From: Pseudomonadota bacterium
Lineage (GTDB): Bacteria > Desulfobacterota > Syntrophorhabdia > Syntrophorhabdales > Syntrophorhabdaceae
Assembly: GCA_026388255.1 (NCBI GenBank)
Contig: JAPLKC010000023.1
Location: forward strand, 1 to 51,442
Direction: 5' to 3'
DNA: 51,442 nt
Shown: piece by piece, positions 16,112 to 26,676 of the stretch
Numbering within the stretch: the stretch's first letter is position 1
Layout: every line of letters starts with the position of its first letter
Made by a program: the position numbers and the translations under genes
The notes under the pieces: model-generated
Told to the model about the DNA's origin: nothing
What the model saw: only the letters and a program-made list of their open reading frames with translations
Database searches by the model: none

Positions 16112-17353
16112 TCAAGTCAAAGACTGCTTATCTTCAAAAACAACTTTTTTGAATTTTCTCTTACCAACCTTAAAAATTTCTCCATCAACCTTATCTGCAA
16201 TTATCGATTCAGATGTTATTTTTGTCATACTTCCAGCATCTGTTACAGCAACACCGCCCTGTCCGATCATGCGTTTTCCTTCTGATGTTGATGTCACCAT
16301 ACCCATATCAAAGAGCAGCTTCGGTATCCATATAGTATCATTTTCCTTTTTTAATTTTATAATCTCAACTTCATCGGGTATTTCTTTTTCTCTGTGTATC
16401 TTCTCGAAATTTATACAGGCAGCTTCGGCTTCAGTGTTTCCATGGAACCTTTTTATCATTTCCTTCGCAAAGTTTACTTTTGTGTCTCTCGGATGAACCT
16501 TTCCGTTTTTTAAATCATCATTCAATGTCTTAAACTCATCCATGGTTATGTCACTCAAAAGCACATAATACTTGAGCATCAGCTCATCCGATATGGACAT
16601 AAGCTTCCCGAACATGATATCGGGCGGCTCATCTATTCCGACATAGTTTCCGTAGCTTTTACTCATTTTGTTTATGCCGTCCGTACCCTCAAGCAACGGT
16701 ACTGTTACAAGCACCTGTGACTCCTGCCCATAAGCCTTCTGTAAGTCCCTTCCAACAAAAAGGTTAAAAATCTGGTCATGTCCGCCAAGCTCCACATCAG
16801 CCCTTAATGCCACGGAATCATATCCCTGCACCAAGGGATATAAAAATTCATGGATACTTATGGGTAGGTTGTTTGTATATCTGTTCTTGAAATCCTCCCG
16901 TTCCATAATCCGCGCCATCGTATACTTCGCACATAACCTGATCATGTCCGCAGCTGTCATGGTCTCCATCCACTCACTGTTAAACCTGATCTCTGTTTTG
17001 TCAGGATCAAGGATTTTGAAGACCTGTTCTTTATAAGTCTCTGCATTTTGAAGAAGCTCTTCTTTAGTTAATGCAGGTCTTGCCTCAATCCTTCCGGTAG
17101 GGTCTCCGATCATGCCGGTAAAATCCCCGATGAGAAAAATTGCCGTATGGCCAAGTTCTTGAAATTGCTTTAATTTTTGCAGAACAACAGTGTGACCAAG
17201 ATGTAAATCGGGGGCGGTCGGGTCAAGTCCGAGCTTAATCCGTAAGGGCCTTTTTTCAGATTTTGCCTTCTTCAGTTTGTCTCTCAGCTCGTTTTCACTG
17301 ATGAGATCAACTGCGCCACGCTTAATTATTTCAATTTCCTGTTCTATATCCAT
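16112..17353 (-). CDS. tyrS: Tyrosyl-tRNA synthetase
   Basis: 413 residues from the ATG at 17353, which has AGGCGGG just upstream; a GTG six codons earlier is less likely. Class I synthetase signatures are present: a HIGH-type HLGH (with the preceding DPTAPDLH), and KMSKS in NKMSKSYGN near residue 230. The C-terminal S4 RNA-binding domain ([14 protein letters not shown]) covers the last 65 residues. It charges tRNA-Tyr with tyrosine in the cytoplasm. It is the last protein gene of the long - strand block, 96 bp after ymdB, and precedes tRNA-Asn. Confidence 0.96.
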   Translation of the reverse strand: MDIEQEIEIIKRGAVDLISENELRDKLKKAKSEKRPLRIKLGLDPTAPDLHLGHTVVLQKLKQFQELGHTAIFLIGDFTGMIGDPTGRIEARPALTKEELLQNAETYKEQVFKILDPDKTEIRFNSEWMETMTAADMIRLCAKYTMARIMEREDFKNRYTNNLPISIHEFLYPLVQGYDSVALRADVELGGHDQIFNLFVGRDLQKAYGQESQVLVTVPLLEGTDGINKMSKSYGNYVGIDEPPDIMFGKLMSISDELMLKYYVLLSDITMDEFKTLNDDLKNGKVHPRDTKVNFAKEMIKRFHGNTEAEAACINFEKIHREKEIPDEVEIIKLKKENDTIWIPKLLFDMGMVTSTSEGKRMIGQGGVAVTDAGSMTKITSESIIADKVDGEIFKVGKRKFKKVVFEDKQSLT

Positions 17354-17449
17354 ACACCCGCCTGATTCCACGGTCCCCTACTCACAGCATAATCCAAAGC
17401 ATTTTTAATATTTTTAACTGGGAATTACGAACCGTCAAAATTGAAGTTT

Positions 17450-18226
17450 TCAACTGATCTTTTCCTTTATTCTCTCTATCTTTAAGCATTTATTAGTCAT
17501 GCCGTCTATCGTCAGAATCACTCCCTGTACTTCAATGTTTTCTTTGCCAACTTCATATTTATGTGGCATCATGGTTATAAATCTTTTCAAAACAGCCGTC
17601 TTATCCATACCTATTACCGAATCTGCAGGGCCTGTCATCCCGGCATCTGTGATATATCCGGTGCCGTTCGGCAGAATTCTCTCATCAGCCGTCTGAACAT
17701 GTGTATGAGTTCCTATGACTGCCGAAACCTTCCCATCAAGATACCAACCAAGGGCAATTTTTTCCGACGTAGCCTCAGCATGAAAATCCACAATTATCGG
17801 AATCTCATAGTCAAAATGTTCAGTAAGATCTTTCATTGCCCGAAAAGGACATTCAAGAGAATTCATAAAAACCCTTCCCTCAACATTGGCTACGCATAAT
17901 TCTATATTGTTTTTTTTAATGATCTTATATCCAAGACCAGGAGTCCCTTCCGGATAATTAAGCGGCCTGATGACACGCTGCTCTTCCATCAGGAAAGAAG
18001 CTGCTTCTTTCTTTTTCCATACATGATTACCGGTAGTTATCAGGTCAATTCCACAAGACAGCATTTCCAATGCAACCCTTGGGGTAATCCCGATGCCACC
18101 GGCTAAATTTTCACCATTTATTATTTTGAAATCTACATTGACGTCTTTTATGAAGGTTTCAACAGCCCTTCTTCCCGGCTTACCTATGACATCACCGAGA
18201 AAAAGGACCTTTATTTCATTTTGCAT
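17450..18226 (-). CDS. ymdB: YmdB-type metallophosphoesterase (2',3'-cyclic nucleotide phosphodiesterase family)
   Basis: 258 residues, the usual length for this family. Metal-binding motifs are [10 protein letters not shown] (residues 9-18), [24 protein letters not shown] and [10 protein letters not shown] near the C-terminus. The family hydrolyses 2',3'-cyclic mononucleotides, which are RNA-decay products. The 5' end overlaps the rny stop by 11 bp; rny-ymdB adjacency is well known in Bacillus and others and fits a role in RNA turnover. Confidence 0.94.
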   Translation of the reverse strand: MQNEIKVLFLGDVIGKPGRRAVETFIKDVNVDFKIINGENLAGGIGITPRVALEMLSCGIDLITTGNHVWKKKEAASFLMEEQRVIRPLNYPEGTPGLGYKIIKKNNIELCVANVEGRVFMNSLECPFRAMKDLTEHFDYEIPIIVDFHAEATSEKIALGWYLDGKVSAVIGTHTHVQTADERILPNGTGYITDAGMTGPADSVIGMDKTAVLKRFITMMPHKYEVGKENIEVQGVILTIDGMTNKCLKIERIKEKIS

Positions 18227-19766
18227 ACTCTACAGCCCTTGTTTCTCTGATAACCACTATCTTAATCTGTCCGGGGTAAGAAAGGTCCGTTTCTATCTTC
18301 TTTGCAATGTCCCTTGACAGTAAATAAGTCTGTTCGTCGTTTATTTTCTCGCTGCTTACAATAATCCGTATTTCTCTTCCCGCCTGTATAGCATAGGATT
18401 TCTCAACACCAGGAAAACTGTTAGAAATACGTTCAAGTTCGTCAAGTCTTTTGATATATGTTTCGAGCATTTCCCTTCTTGCACCAGGTCTCGCACCGGA
18501 TAAAGCATCGGCTGCCTGGACTATCACATCAAGGATGCCTGAAGCCTGGATATCTTCGTGGTGTGCAAGGATTGCATGGACAATTATATCACTTTCGCCA
18601 TGTTTCTTGGCAAGGTCAGCGCCAAGTGAAGCATGTGAACCTTCGACTTCATGGTCCACCGCCTTTCCTATATCATGCAGGAGCCCCGCTCTTTTTGCTT
18701 CTTTAATATTAATTCTCAGTTCTGATGCTATAATACCGCATATAAAGGCAACTTCAAGTGAATGTTGATATATATTCTGAGCATAGCTGCTCCTGTATTT
18801 CAACCGTCCAAGCAACCTTACAAGCTCAGGGTGTACATTGTGAATTCCCAGATCGAATATAGCCTGTTCGCCAGCCTCTTTTATCTTCTCTTCCATCTCC
18901 TCGGCAACCTTCGACACTATCTCTTCAATCCTTGCAGGATGAATCCTCCCGTCGCTTATCAGTCTTTCGATGGCAATCCGTGCAACTTCCCTTCTTATCG
19001 GGTTAAAACATGAGAGTATAACGGCTTCGGGCGTATCATCAATGATAATATCAACGCCTGTGGCCGCCTCCAATGCCCTTATGTTCCTTCCTTCCCTGCC
19101 TATAATCCTGCCTTTCATCTCCTCATTAGGAAGGGAAACGGTTGAGACAGCGTCTTCCCCGACATAATCGCCTGCATACCTCTGAATCGACTGAGCTATG
19201 ATTTCTTTTGCCTTCTTGTCCGCTCTTTCTCTCGCATCTTCCTCAATTTTCTTGCATATTTTCAGGGCTTCATATTTTGCATCATCTTCCATTAATTCCA
19301 TAAGAATTTTCTTCGCTTCCTCTGCAGTTAACCCTGATATTTTCTCGAGCTTTTTCCTTTCATTTGCTAACAGGTTTTCGTATTCCCTGATCTTGTTATC
19401 AAGTTGAGAATGCTTGTTTGTTGCTTCCCTGTCTTTTTTTGATAGCTCATCTTCCTTTTTGTCGATTAACTCGATTTTTTTGTCAAGGTTTGATTCTTTT
19501 TGGGAAAGTCGCTTCTCTATATTCTGAAGCTCGATTTTTCTTGTTTTTATTTCTTGCTCAAACTCATTCTTTGACTGAATTGCAACATCTTTAGCCTGGA
19601 TAGATGCCTCTCTAGTAAGCACATCCGCTTCTTTCTTTGCATCATCCAGTATTTTCCTGCCAATCTTCTCGTACTCACCGATCTTTTTTTTCTGAATAAA
19701 TCTGGCAAGTACAAAACCAGCAAAAAGAGCTGCTATGGCTATAATAATTATCGCTATATTGTTCAA
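18216..19766 (-). CDS. rny: Ribonuclease Y
   Basis: 516 residues with the canonical layout: an N-terminal membrane helix ([20 protein letters not shown]), a long charged coiled coil (about 30-190), a KH domain ([15 protein letters not shown], about 218-232), and an HD domain with [12 protein letters not shown] near residue 367. It is a membrane-anchored endoribonuclease that starts mRNA decay. The start codon is TTG at 19766 with GAGGGGG upstream. It overlaps ymdB. Confidence 0.97.
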   Translation of the reverse strand: MNNIAIIIIAIAALFAGFVLARFIQKKKIGEYEKIGRKILDDAKKEADVLTREASIQAKDVAIQSKNEFEQEIKTRKIELQNIEKRLSQKESNLDKKIELIDKKEDELSKKDREATNKHSQLDNKIREYENLLANERKKLEKISGLTAEEAKKILMELMEDDAKYEALKICKKIEEDARERADKKAKEIIAQSIQRYAGDYVGEDAVSTVSLPNEEMKGRIIGREGRNIRALEAATGVDIIIDDTPEAVILSCFNPIRREVARIAIERLISDGRIHPARIEEIVSKVAEEMEEKIKEAGEQAIFDLGIHNVHPELVRLLGRLKYRSSYAQNIYQHSLEVAFICGIIASELRINIKEAKRAGLLHDIGKAVDHEVEGSHASLGADLAKKHGESDIIVHAILAHHEDIQASGILDVIVQAADALSGARPGARREMLETYIKRLDELERISNSFPGVEKSYAIQAGREIRIIVSSEKINDEQTYLLSRDIAKKIETDLSYPGQIKIVVIRETRAVEYAK

Positions 19767-19925
19767 ATTGCCCCCTCATAAATATATACAAATAAAACAC
19801 CATTAGGGGCCAGTATTTTGAGGGAAAAGAGTACCTTATATTACTGATGCAATGAAATTATTCTACCTCCGAGCAACATAAAGTTATTTATATTTAAATC
19901 TCTATTTCCTCAGCAACTAACCTAA

Positions 19926-20102
19926 AAACCCCCGCGAATGCCGTGTAAACAGTATGTCTTGAACCTCTCGGTTAAGTGGGCACTTTTTTGTTGCATTAGG
20001 CTTCTTGCAGCAAGGCAAGCATGCACACCACAACAAGAGGAAGTTCCCATAAAAGAGGTGTTGGCTCAAAGTCCACCATCTATCACGTACACCGCAGGGA
20101 AT
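19926..20102 (-). ncRNA. ssrS: 6S RNA
   Basis: Recognised from sequence and structure in the 337-bp gap between zapA and rny. On the - strand the 5' end CCCTGCGGTGTA pairs with the 3' end TACAC...CGCGGGG, giving the closing stem with an internal bulge. The middle contains GTGCATGCTTGCC...GCAAGAAGCCTAA, closely similar to the E. coli 6S arm GAGCATGCTCGG...CCGAGAAGCCTTAA. A later hairpin AACCGAGAGGTT resembles the 3' side of the known molecule. The 3' end is GGGGGTTTTT, terminator-like. Location beside zapA is the classical one. 6S RNA binds RNA polymerase holoenzyme by mimicking an open promoter. The other 160 bp of the gap (19767-19925) show nothing clear. Confidence 0.88.
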
Positions 20103-20103
20103 T

Positions 20104-20364
20104 TCATAATTCTTCAACCCTTTTTAAAAGATTCAGGGTCCTCCCCTTAAACTTTTCGGTATGCGCCCTTATCTCAAAAAATTCATCTGTTAACTCCATC
20201 ATTGCCATTATAACCGCGTTCATCGTGTTTACTATCCCGTAATCATTAACAATACGACTTATTCTTTCATCAACATCTTGTGCTACCCTTCTAATTCTTT
20301 CTTCGTCCTCGCCAATAAACGTAAATGGTTGATTTAATATATTTACTTCAACCTTTTTTTCCAT
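20104..20364 (-). CDS. zapA: Cell division protein ZapA
   Basis: 86 residues with the ZapA pattern: an N-terminal globular part (VNILNQPFTF), an RVAQDVDERI segment, then a helix for dimerisation (NTMNAVIMAMMELTDEFFEI). ZapA cross-links FtsZ filaments at the Z ring. It is 8 bp downstream of the ZapB-like coiled coil and directly upstream of the 6S RNA, a widely conserved arrangement. Confidence 0.88.
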   Translation of the reverse strand: MEKKVEVNILNQPFTFIGEDEERIRRVAQDVDERISRIVNDYGIVNTMNAVIMAMMELTDEFFEIRAHTEKFKGRTLNLLKRVEEL

Positions 20365-20372
20365 TTACTTCT

Positions 20373-20606
20373 TCAAACCTCAGCTTTGTCTATCTTTTCT
20401 AAAATCTTTGCAATTTTATTGGCTATTAGTTCCTTTTCACTCTTTGAACCTTCAGTTTTTTCTTTCAATTCTATGTTTTGTGCTTCTAATGCTTGAATTT
20501 TAACAAGTAGCTTATCTTTTTCCTCTTTTACAGCCTTATAATTAATTACTAACTTCTCAATTTTCCCTTCGAGTTCGTCTAATTTATTCTCGCCCAATAG
20601 TTCCAT
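20373..20606 (-). CDS. Small coiled-coil protein, ZapB-like
   Basis: 77 residues, almost entirely predicted coiled coil with regular hydrophobic heptads (LDELEGKIEKLVINYKAV, LLVKIQALEAQNIELKE), rich in Lys and Glu. There is no catalytic motif. Its size, shape and position between prfB and zapA support a ZapB-type cell-division role, but coiled coils are poor evidence of homology, so the name is tentative. It starts 7 bp after prfB ends. Confidence 0.7.
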   Translation of the reverse strand: MELLGENKLDELEGKIEKLVINYKAVKEEKDKLLVKIQALEAQNIELKEKTEGSKSEKELIANKIAKILEKIDKAEV

Positions 20607-20612
20607 ATCTTG

Positions 20613-21732
20613 TTAATTATCCTCCTTTTTCTGCTCAAAAGTCAAGAATAAAAGGCACGCCTTAATAAAGGGCTCAATCCCTCCATCAAGTACTGCATCC
20701 GCATTATGCTCTTCAATTTTTGTCCTGTGGTCTTTAACAAGCTTATACGGATGTAGAATGTAAGAACGGATCTGGCTGCCCCAGGCAATGTCCTTTTTCT
20801 CCTTATTTAAAGTATCCATCTTCTCTTCCTGCTTTTTCTTCTCAAGTTCGTACAGCCTCGATTTCAATATTGCCATTGCTATCGCCTTATTCTTGTGCTG
20901 GGAGCGCTCGTTCTGGCACTGAACAACAATACCTGTGGGGGTATGTGTAATCCGTATGGCAGATTCAGTCCTGTTCACATGCTGTCCTCCGGGACCACTT
21001 GATCGGAACGTATCTATTTTCAGGTCTTCCTCATTAATATCAACGGCTATATTGTCCGGTAATTCAGGATATGCATATACAGATGCAAAGGATGTATGCC
21101 TCCTGTTGTTTGCGTCAAAAGGCGACACTCTGACCAGTCGGTGAATTCCGTTTTCACACTTCAAATAACCGTATGCATATGAACCCCTTACAAGGAAGGT
21201 AACACTCTTTACACCAGCTTCGTCACCTTGAAGCAGATCAACCACCTCTGTTTCAAACTTTTCTTTTTCAGCCCACTTAAGATACATTCTGAGCAGCATT
21301 TCAACCCAGTCCTGGGCTTCTGTGCCACCAGCGCCGGCATTTATATAAACAATTGCATTTTCCTTATCGTTTTCACCTCCAAGCATTCTCTCGATCTCAT
21401 ATTTGCTTAATAGCTCATCGAGATATCCAACCCTTGTAACCAATTCATCAATGTCTTTCGGATCATCCGTCTCCCTGACTATCTCGTTTAATATAAGCAC
21501 CTCTTCGAGTTCTTTTTCCTGTCCTTCCCATCGATTAATTTCTTCCTGGAGCCTCGCTCTTTCCTTTAATATTTTCTGTGCATTTTCCTGGTCTTCCCAA
21601 AAAGTTCCTTGTGAAATCTCTTTATCAAGCTTATCAATCTGTTTGTTTATGGCAGAGAGGTCAAAGATAACCCCTTAGGCTGTTCATTCTTTCTGCTAAT
21701 GCATCTATTCTGTTTTTTGTATCATCTAACAT
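20613..21732 (-). CDS. prfB: Peptide chain release factor 2, with programmed +1 frameshift
   Basis: The first 23 codons (ATG at 21732, peptide ending NSLRGYL) stop at an in-frame TGA. The rest is in the +1 frame from 21662 to 20613, giving about 372 residues. Translation must shift at CTT TGA C, as in most bacterial prfB genes. The long frame contains the RF2 stop-codon recognition tripeptide SPF (VSPFDAN) and the peptidyl-tRNA hydrolysis motif GGQ (SSGPGGQHVN). RF2 ends translation at UGA and UAA. It lies upstream of zapB-like and zapA in one operon-like run. Confidence 0.97.
21660..21675 (-). promoter_or_regulatory. prfB: prfB programmed +1 frameshift site
   Basis: AGGGGTTATCTTTGAC on the - strand: an SD-like AGGGG placed three bases before the slippery CTT, then the TGA stop and C. 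This is the classical autoregulatory signal: low RF2 slows termination at UGA and favours the shift that makes RF2. Confidence 0.97.
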
Positions 21733-21769
21733 AATATCTATCCTCTCTTGTCATCTGCAAGGGAATAAT

Positions 21770-21798
21770 ATAGGTCAAAAATGACTTATAAGACCTAT
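21770..21798 (-). terminator. Hairpin after the isocitrate dehydrogenase gene
   Basis: ATAGGTC (21770-21776) and GACCTAT (21792-21798) form a perfect 7-bp stem with a 15-base loop in the 89-bp gap before prfB. The 3' side on the - strand is A/T-rich but has no clean U-run, so it may only attenuate. Confidence 0.3.
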
Positions 21799-21821
21799 GT
21801 TTACCTTCACATCAATAAGTT

Positions 21822-22964
21822 CTATAATATTCTTTTTAATACTGCTTCCCCAAACTCCGAGCATTTAACCGGTTTTACCCCTTTAATCTGCCGTGCAAGG
21901 TCATAGGTCATAATCCCGCTCCTTATTGTCTCCTCTATTGCCTCTTTCAGCACTTGCGCTGCTTTATCAAGGCCCATATATTCAAACATCATTGATCCTG
22001 AAAGCAAAAAAGAGGTAGGGTTAACCATATCTTTCCCAGCATATTTCGGGGCACTTCCATGCGTCGGTTCAAAAATTGCCACATCATCACCAATATTTGC
22101 CCCTGGAGCAACACCTAACCCCCCTATCAGTGCTGCGCAAGCATCGGAAAGATAATCGCCGTTAAGATTGGGACACAAAAGGATATCATAATCTTCGGGT
22201 TTCATTATCACCTGCATGAACATATTATCGGCAATTCTGTCGTTAAAGGATATTTTGTCTTTTTCCATATCAAATGTAATAAAATCTTCAAAATCCTTTG
22301 CAGCATCATAGGCCCATTCTCTGAAGGCCCCTTCCGTATATTTCATGATATTACCTTTGTGGACAACGGTGATCATTTTTCTTTTATTTTTTATTGCATA
22401 GTTTATTGCCCATTTTGTAAATCTTATTGTTTTATCCTTACTTATCGGCTTAACCCCTACCCCGGCATCATCCGGTATTGTTACACCCATCTTATCCTTC
22501 AAAAATTTTATAAAGGTCTTTGCTTCTTTTGAACCTTCCTTCCATTCAATACCTCTATAAATATCTTCAGTATTTTCTCTGAAAATAATAATATCAACCT
22601 TCTCAGGCATTTTTAAAGGGCTTGGCAAACCCTTAAAATACCTTACAGGCCTTATACAAACATAGAGATCTAAAACCTGTCTTAAATAGACATTTAAGCT
22701 TCTAAACCCTCCACCGACAGGCGTAGTCAGGGGACCTTTTATGCCTATTCGGTATTGCTTTATGATCTCCAAAGTCTCTTGCGGAAGTAATGATCCGGCA
22801 CATTCAAGAGCTTTCTGCCCTGCAAGCACCTCAATCCATTCAATCCTCTTTTCAGCGCTATATGCCTTTATGACAGCTTCTTCCAACACCTCTCTCGAAG
22901 CTTTCCAAATGTCCTCACCGGCACCGTCGCCTGACAAATAAGGAATTTCAATTTTTTTGCTCAA
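21822..22964 (-). CDS. icd: Isocitrate dehydrogenase, NADP-type
   Basis: 380 residues of the isocitrate/isopropylmalate dehydrogenase family. Substrate-side motifs are GPLTTPVGGG and RSLNVYLRQ near residues 75-95 and FRENTEDIYRG near 128. The NADP-specificity signature HGSAPKYAGKDMVNP lies near residues 305-320, where Lys-Tyr matches the NADP enzymes rather than NAD-type or LeuB. It converts isocitrate to 2-oxoglutarate and CO2. It sits 57 bp after the aconitase-like small subunit and downstream of a citrate synthase, completing a route to glutamate. Confidence 0.9.
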   Translation of the reverse strand: MSKKIEIPYLSGDGAGEDIWKASREVLEEAVIKAYSAEKRIEWIEVLAGQKALECAGSLLPQETLEIIKQYRIGIKGPLTTPVGGGFRSLNVYLRQVLDLYVCIRPVRYFKGLPSPLKMPEKVDIIIFRENTEDIYRGIEWKEGSKEAKTFIKFLKDKMGVTIPDDAGVGVKPISKDKTIRFTKWAINYAIKNKRKMITVVHKGNIMKYTEGAFREWAYDAAKDFEDFITFDMEKDKISFNDRIADNMFMQVIMKPEDYDILLCPNLNGDYLSDACAALIGGLGVAPGANIGDDVAIFEPTHGSAPKYAGKDMVNPTSFLLSGSMMFEYMGLDKAAQVLKEAIEETIRSGIMTYDLARQIKGVKPVKCSEFGEAVLKRIL

Positions 22965-23021
22965 ATCTTTAATCTCCGTAAGTTTTCAAAAACAATAATT
23001 TAGAACTTTTTATTCTCAATA

Positions 23022-23519
23022 TTAGACCGCCAGTTTTTTATTTTTAATAATATATTTATCAAGGCCACCTTCTTTAAGAATATCCCTCATTATCGAAGGA
23101 AGTCTGGAGAAGCATCTCTGAATACCATTTGCTCTATTAAATATTACACCTTCATCCATATCAATCTCAAGCGTAGCCCCTTCATTTATGCCGTCAACAT
23201 CGCATATTATTGCTGCAAGTCCTACATTGATAGCATTTCTGTAAAATATTCTCGCAAATGAACTCGCAACTATCGCGTCAATTCCTGCCATTTTAATAAT
23301 CAAAGGTGCATGTTCCCTGCTTGAACCGAGCCCGAAATTTCTTCCACCTACCACAATGTCTCCTTTGTTTACCTTTTTATGAAAATCAGGCATAACATCA
23401 TCAAAGACATGTTTTTTTAATTCTTCCAGATTGGACCTTAAATGATAAAATCTACCCGGTATTATATGGTCAGTAGAGATGTTATCTCCAAATCTCCACA
23501 CCCTTCCTTTTAAAATCAT
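23022..23519 (-). CDS. Aconitase-family hydratase, small (swivel) subunit, LeuD/HacB type
   Basis: 165 residues from the ATG at 23519, which has AGGGAGG 6 bp upstream; the TTG just before it is less likely. Family motifs are [15 protein letters not shown] at the N-terminus, [17 protein letters not shown] near 65-80 and [17 protein letters not shown] near 95. The substrate-specificity loop after IPGR reads FYHLR, unlike the usual YLRT of isopropylmalate isomerases or YLVY of homoaconitases, so substrate cannot be read off. The gene overlaps the large subunit by 38 bp. Context with citrate synthase and isocitrate dehydrogenase suggests aconitase activity. Confidence 0.88.
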   Translation of the reverse strand: MILKGRVWRFGDNISTDHIIPGRFYHLRSNLEELKKHVFDDVMPDFHKKVNKGDIVVGGRNFGLGSSREHAPLIIKMAGIDAIVASSFARIFYRNAINVGLAAIICDVDGINEGATLEIDMDEGVIFNRANGIQRCFSRLPSIMRDILKEGGLDKYIIKNKKLAV

Positions 23520-24777
23520 CAAAAACCTCCCTGGGGTCCGTCAGCTTTCCTTTCAATGCACTTGCTGCCGCAGTGGCCGGTGAAGCAAGCACGATACCTG
23601 AATTAGGGTTTCCCATTCTGCCTAAAAAATTTCTGTTTGAAGTCGAAATACAAACCTCTCCGTCACCCAGGACACCCTGGTGGAGGCCTATACATGGCCC
23701 GCATCCGGGCGGCAAAATCGTTGCACCGGCTTCAAAAAGTGTTGTAAGTATACCTTCCTGTAAAGCTTGATAGTAAATCATTCTCGAAGCAGGGGCCACC
23801 AAAAGCCTCACATCTTTATATTTTTTTCTGCCTTTCAGAATTAATGATGCTATCCGCAAATCTTCTATTCTCCCGTTTGTACATGAACCGATAAAAACCT
23901 GGTTGACATTTATTGCCTTTACTTGTTTATCTTCTATGCTTCTCGTGTTATCAACTTCATGTGGAAGACTTACCATTGGCGCTAAATGTCCTAAATCAAT
24001 TTCAATTATTTTTTCATAATGTGCTTTATCATCAGGCAGTATTTCAATATACTGCTTTTCTCTCCTCATTTTTTTAAGATAAAGGAATGTCATAATATCT
24101 GAAGGAAAAAGTCCACATTTCGCCCCTGCTTCTACTGCCATATTGGCAATGGTCATTCTTTCTTCTACATCGAGATGGAATAATGTTTCTCCCGTAAACT
24201 CCATGGATTTGTAAGTAGCACCATCTGCACCAATCATGCCGATAATTTTTAAAATTAAATCCTTTGTAAAAACACCTGAAGGAAATTCCCCATCAATATC
24301 AAATTTAATTGTTTCCGGAATCCTCAGCCAGGTCTTCCCAAGTCCCATAGCAACAGCAATATCCGTTGATCCCATACCGGTTGAAAAAGCCCCAAGGGCT
24401 CCTCCGGTACATGTATGCGAATCTGCGCCGAGCAGTACTTCAGATGGGGACAATACACGTTCCATCATAATCTGATGACATATGCCATCACCAACATCAT
24501 ACAAATTGGCACCATATGCTTGCGCAAATTCTTTTATCGTTATGTGGTCATTTGAAAGCTCCATTCTTGAACTCGGGGATGCATGGTCAATAAAAAAATT
24601 GATCCTGCTGCCGTCAAAAAGCTTTTTAAATCCCATCTCCTTAAATTTTTTTATGGCAAGTGGGGCAGTCCCATCCTGCAGGAGTATTCTGTCAACATTC
24701 GCAATCGCATAATCTCCCTTTATTACATCTGTTCCTGTATTCATACTCAATATTTTTTCGACTATTGTCTTACCCAT
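23482..24777 (-). CDS. Aconitase-family hydratase, large subunit, LeuC/HacA type
   Basis: 431 residues. The [4Fe-4S] ligands are the Cys in GSCTNGR (near residue 300) and the two in GCGPCIG (near residue 360). The substrate-site stretch is [16 protein letters not shown] near 115-130. Together with the small subunit it forms an oxygen-sensitive hydro-lyase that isomerises a 2-hydroxy tricarboxylate or isopropylmalate. It starts 4 bp after the citrate synthase homologue ends, so the two are tightly coupled; I infer citrate/isocitrate as substrate. No leuA or leuB lies nearby. Confidence 0.88.
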   Translation of the reverse strand: MGKTIVEKILSMNTGTDVIKGDYAIANVDRILLQDGTAPLAIKKFKEMGFKKLFDGSRINFFIDHASPSSRMELSNDHITIKEFAQAYGANLYDVGDGICHQIMMERVLSPSEVLLGADSHTCTGGALGAFSTGMGSTDIAVAMGLGKTWLRIPETIKFDIDGEFPSGVFTKDLILKIIGMIGADGATYKSMEFTGETLFHLDVEERMTIANMAVEAGAKCGLFPSDIMTFLYLKKMRREKQYIEILPDDKAHYEKIIEIDLGHLAPMVSLPHEVDNTRSIEDKQVKAINVNQVFIGSCTNGRIEDLRIASLILKGRKKYKDVRLLVAPASRMIYYQALQEGILTTLFEAGATILPPGCGPCIGLHQGVLGDGEVCISTSNRNFLGRMGNPNSGIVLASPATAAASALKGKLTDPREVFDDFKRKGVEIWR

Positions 24778-24781
24778 TTGT

Positions 24782-26590
24782 TTATTCCCCGGCCTTTGTC
24801 AAATCTTCAAATCTGATATCAAGACCCAATATGCCTATTATATCCCCGAACTCATCTCTAATAGGTCCAGAAACGGTTACACAAAGAGCGCCGGTAATTT
24901 TTGATGAATATATATCCGTTACACTAATCTTTCCTGTTTTCATGGGATTTATAAACCAGTCCCTATCTGAAAAATCCTCATGCAAACCTATTTTGGAGTA
25001 TTTGGCTCTGTCTACCACCTGTGTGATATTTCTTGTAATTTTAATGCCTTCACTGTTAACAGTATATGCAAACTGTATATAGGGATATTCCTCAACAATA
25101 TTTTTTAATGCATTCTCTTGTTGTAACGGCGCCATGCTCTTTATATCAATATTTTCAATATATTTTTCTATTAAATGCGCCGCCATGTCATGAGCTTTTT
25201 TCTTCAAAAGCTCGAATTCAGACATAAATATTTCGGGCATATACCTTCTGACAGCATGCTCCATCTCATCATCCGACATAGAGGTTACTCTTCCTTCATC
25301 ATACTGCTTGATTATCCTTTTGTTAATCTTCGCTACTCCAGGATGTGTCTTTTCTACCCTATCTTTTCCAACCAGTGCAAAATGCGAGCTTATCCAGTGC
25401 GCAATTCCCGCGAGACCTGACTTATCGGTTATATTAACGGTTATTGGCCTGTCGAGAAGCTTGTTTGTGTCAAAAGATGAGTATATCTCTTCATTTTTCA
25501 ATAAACCGTCTATATGTACACCTGCTGATGTTGCATTAAAATCAAGTCCTACTAAGGGCTGGGTCCTCGGTATGTGATAGCCCAATTCTTTTTCAAAATA
25601 GTTCCTGATCTCCGTAATTACCTTAGTATCAACACCATTCTCTTCACCTGTAAGAGATATATATTCCATTATAAGTCCTTCAATAGGGGCATTACCGGTC
25701 CTCTCCCCTATACCGAGCAATGTTCCATTTACATATGAACAGCCATAAAGCCATGCGCTCACACTATTTATAATAACTTTGTTAAAATCATTATGACCGT
25801 GCCATTCAAGATACTCTGAAGGAACCCCGGCATCATCAATCATAGCCCTGATAATTTTTCCCATAGACCGCGGAAGTGCTGCACCAGGATACGTAATGCC
25901 AATCCCGAGAGTATCACAGAGCCTTATCTTTACCGGTATCTTTGCCTCTTCCGACATATTAACTAGGGCTTGTGCAAAGGGAACGCAGAAACCATATATG
26001 TCGGCCCTTGTTATATCCTCAAAATGACACCTCGGAATTATGCCGTGTTCAAGAGTGCTTTCTACAATCTTTACATAGTCTTTAAAAACCTGTGAGCGCG
26101 TTTTCTTTAATTTCATGAATATATGATAATCAGAAGCACTTGTAAGTATGCCTGTCTCTTTTAGTCCCAGATCTTTTACAAGCTGTAAGTCCTCTTTTAC
26201 AGCTCTTATCCAGCCGGTAATTTCTGGATAACGGTAGCCTTTGTCAAGACATCTTACAACGGCATCTTTATCTTTATCGCCATAAAGGAAAAACTCGCTT
26301 TGTCTTATCACACCGTTCGCTCCGCCGAGCCTATGCAAAAAATCAAAAAGGTCTTCAATCTGCTTTGCCGTAAAAGGCGGCCTGGATTGCTGACCGTCTC
26401 TGAATGTTGTATCCGTAATAAATATATCATCAGGGGGGTCGATGAGTTCGATCTTGTGGTCAAATTTTACTTTGCACATTTCCGTATACGGAAAAACATC
26501 CCTGAAAAGCTCAGGAATTTCAACGTCTATCAAAGGATATTTCGTACCTCTGGCAACATTTTTAAATATAAAGCCTTTCTTCTTTTTCAA
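24782..26590 (-). CDS. Re-citrate synthase homologue (DRE-TIM) with C-terminal Cache-like domain
   Basis: 602 residues. The N-terminal DRE-TIM barrel (about 50-340) has [14 protein letters not shown] (metal and base residues, 60-72), [11 protein letters not shown], and the metal-binding HGHND near 265. This motif set is that of Re-citrate synthases rather than LeuA or ordinary homocitrate synthase, and there is no LeuA regulatory domain. Residues about 480-602 look like a PDC/Cache sensor fold ([39 protein letters not shown]). C. kluyveri Re-citrate synthase is about 450 residues, so this is an extra domain. It would make citrate from oxaloacetate and acetyl-CoA. It is 4 bp before the aconitase-like pair. 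Homocitrate synthase is the alternative. Confidence 0.82.
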   Translation of the reverse strand: MKKKKGFIFKNVARGTKYPLIDVEIPELFRDVFPYTEMCKVKFDHKIELIDPPDDIFITDTTFRDGQQSRPPFTAKQIEDLFDFLHRLGGANGVIRQSEFFLYGDKDKDAVVRCLDKGYRYPEITGWIRAVKEDLQLVKDLGLKETGILTSASDYHIFMKLKKTRSQVFKDYVKIVESTLEHGIIPRCHFEDITRADIYGFCVPFAQALVNMSEEAKIPVKIRLCDTLGIGITYPGAALPRSMGKIIRAMIDDAGVPSEYLEWHGHNDFNKVIINSVSAWLYGCSYVNGTLLGIGERTGNAPIEGLIMEYISLTGEENGVDTKVITEIRNYFEKELGYHIPRTQPLVGLDFNATSAGVHIDGLLKNEEIYSSFDTNKLLDRPITVNITDKSGLAGIAHWISSHFALVGKDRVEKTHPGVAKINKRIIKQYDEGRVTSMSDDEMEHAVRRYMPEIFMSEFELLKKKAHDMAAHLIEKYIENIDIKSMAPLQQENALKNIVEEYPYIQFAYTVNSEGIKITRNITQVVDRAKYSKIGLHEDFSDRDWFINPMKTGKISVTDIYSSKITGALCVTVSGPIRDEFGDIIGILGLDIRFEDLTKAGE

Positions 26591-26676
26591 GGAAACCTCC
26601 TTATTTGTTCACAATTACGTTTCACGGTAAAAAATCGATATATAGCTTGCAGCAAAACTGTGAACTGAAAACATTA

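Noticed and set aside
24782-26590. 2-isopropylmalate synthase (leuA)
   Set aside because: The barrel motifs fit the Re-citrate/homocitrate group, the LeuA regulatory domain is absent, and the neighbours are isocitrate dehydrogenase and a hydratase rather than leuB.
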